Source: Clostridia bacterium
Lineage (GTDB): Bacteria > UBA6262 > WVXT01
Length of the DNA: 14,838 nt
Reading direction: 5' to 3'
Assembly (NCBI GenBank): GCA_030671905.1
Contig: DAOVHK010000027.1
Span: forward strand, 1 to 14,838
The notes below the pieces were generated by a model. That model was not told the origin of the DNA and ran no database searches. It saw only the letters and a program-made list of their open reading frames with translations. Numbering within the stretch: the stretch's first letter is position 1; each line of letters opens with the position of its first letter. The position numbers and the translations under genes are program-made. Shown piece by piece: positions 14,093 through 14,838 of this stretch.

Positions 14093-14797
14093 TTATTCGT
14101 GATAAAGGTCAAAACCGATTACCGTACTATACGAGTCCGATGCTGCAGAGCCGAAAAGACCACCCACATAAGTTACAAATGTTTTATCACTATCTAACTC
14201 TCCGGTAGTGCCCGGCTCAACCACCATAACATAATCGGGTCCGCCATAAGCAATGTTGGTGTAGCCATCATTATGGGCGCTCGTCCAGCTCTCGTCAGGC
14301 CCTGTTCCTGGAATATCTACGTCTTTCTTATCCTTGAGATATGTCCAATCAGTAAGAGCAACTGGTGGATCAGATACACCTGTGGTTGCTCTATATGCCT
14401 GCCAGACCATACCCGTGCGATTACCAGCAGTCGAGCCTTTCATTCCACCATACTGGAATCCCCAAGTGGTAGTATCAGGCTGAGCGGTGAAGTTATCGGT
14501 GTACATCTCCAACTCCCACGCTCCGTAATTACTGTCTACCTGTACCTCCACATAATGGGGAGCTAACTTATTTCCCGTACCTCCAGATAGAGAACCAAAA
14601 TCGACTGAGGCAACATTTCCGTTGTCGCTAATCTTCTTAGCCTGGACTGAGAGTGAGGTAGATGCTCCAAGCGTAGCTGTGGCAGAAACTGAGTCTGTCT
14701 CATCCACTACTGCTAAAGAAGTTCCCAAGCCTGCAAGAAGTAGAACCAGCGTTAGCATTCCTGATAACCAAATAGTCTTCATAGTTCGCATTTTCAT
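14093..14797 (-). CDS. Secreted single-domain protein sharing the SVQAK-type domain
   Basis: A 234-residue protein. ATG 14797 has AAGGAGATG about 7-10 nt upstream. A signal peptide (about 1-29, ending SLA) precedes a short strand-like N-terminus (VDETDSVSATATLG) and one domain (about 47-233) with LSVQAKKISD, DFGSL, YTDN, DESW, DGYTNIAYGGP, YVGGLFGSA and YSTVIGFDLYH. The domain matches the N-terminal part of the 579-residue protein at 10205-11944 almost end to end and I do not recognise it as a named family. Composition (Gly, Ser, Thr, Asp, aromatic, few Lys) fits a beta-rich exported protein. It could be an adhesin or a fibre subunit served by the PapD-like protein encoded next; that is speculation. 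It is the first gene here; its promoter is not identifiable in the 41 bp upstream. Confidence 0.88.
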   Translation of the reverse strand: MKMRTMKTIWLSGMLTLVLLLAGLGTSLAVVDETDSVSATATLGASTSLSVQAKKISDNGNVASVDFGSLSGGTGNKLAPHYVEVQVDSNYGAWELEMYTDNFTAQPDTTTWGFQYGGMKGSTAGNRTGMVWQAYRATTGVSDPPVALTDWTYLKDKKDVDIPGTGPDESWTSAHNDGYTNIAYGGPDYVMVVEPGTTGELDSDKTFVTYVGGLFGSAASDSYSTVIGFDLYHE

Positions 14798-14838
14798 CTT
14801 TTTTCATCTCCTTTTCAAATAGATTTTTTAAACACAAA

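Overview
The window is a single co-directional block. Every gene I can support lies on the minus strand, so the biology reads from right (14.8 kb) to left. There are twelve protein genes: eleven are complete, and the leftmost runs off the window edge. All but one carry an N-terminal export signal; the exception is a PilZ-domain gene. No RNA gene, CRISPR array, transposase or plus-strand gene is supported, and there is no gene-free stretch above about 130 bp. Moderate-to-low GC by eye, Gram-negative outer-membrane features (PorV-like barrels, an OmpA-type peptidoglycan-binding domain, a lipoprotein, a large beta-barrel), FlgD-Ig-like C-terminal tails and the lack of cultured-model gene names suggest an uncultured diderm from a candidate phylum, of the Omnitrophota / Aerophobota / WOR-3 kind. 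That assignment is inference, not demonstrated.

Upstream part (14.8 to 10.2 kb): a small secreted protein built on one unrecognised domain, a PapD-like two-domain periplasmic protein, a protein with two CBM11/CIA30-like (galactose-binding-fold) domains, and a large secreted protein. The last begins with the same unrecognised domain and ends in a FlgD-Ig-like tail. The middle (10.1 to 8.6 kb) holds a PilZ protein that is probably c-di-GMP responsive, translationally coupled to a PorV/PorQ-like outer-membrane barrel.

Downstream part (8.5 kb to 1): the CBM11/CIA30-like domain returns in four more settings: on a lipoprotein, fused to an OmpA peptidoglycan-binding domain, as three copies plus a FlgD-Ig-like tail, and fused to a C-terminal outer-membrane beta-barrel. 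A second PorV-like protein sits among them. The last gene encodes a glycoamylase-like (PF10091 / GH144-type) secreted glycoside hydrolase followed by the start of an Fn3-like domain. Together this looks like a surface glycan-recognition and degradation locus in which one binding module (eight copies) is presented on several different anchors.

Five gaps contain copies or remnants of a two-hairpin palindromic element of about 54 bp bounded by TGTAGC/GCTACA. Its stems are conserved while its loops vary; one copy contains a nested hairpin of a different type. A sixth gap holds two unrelated hairpins. No convincing intrinsic terminator was found, so the block may be one long transcript punctuated by these structures.
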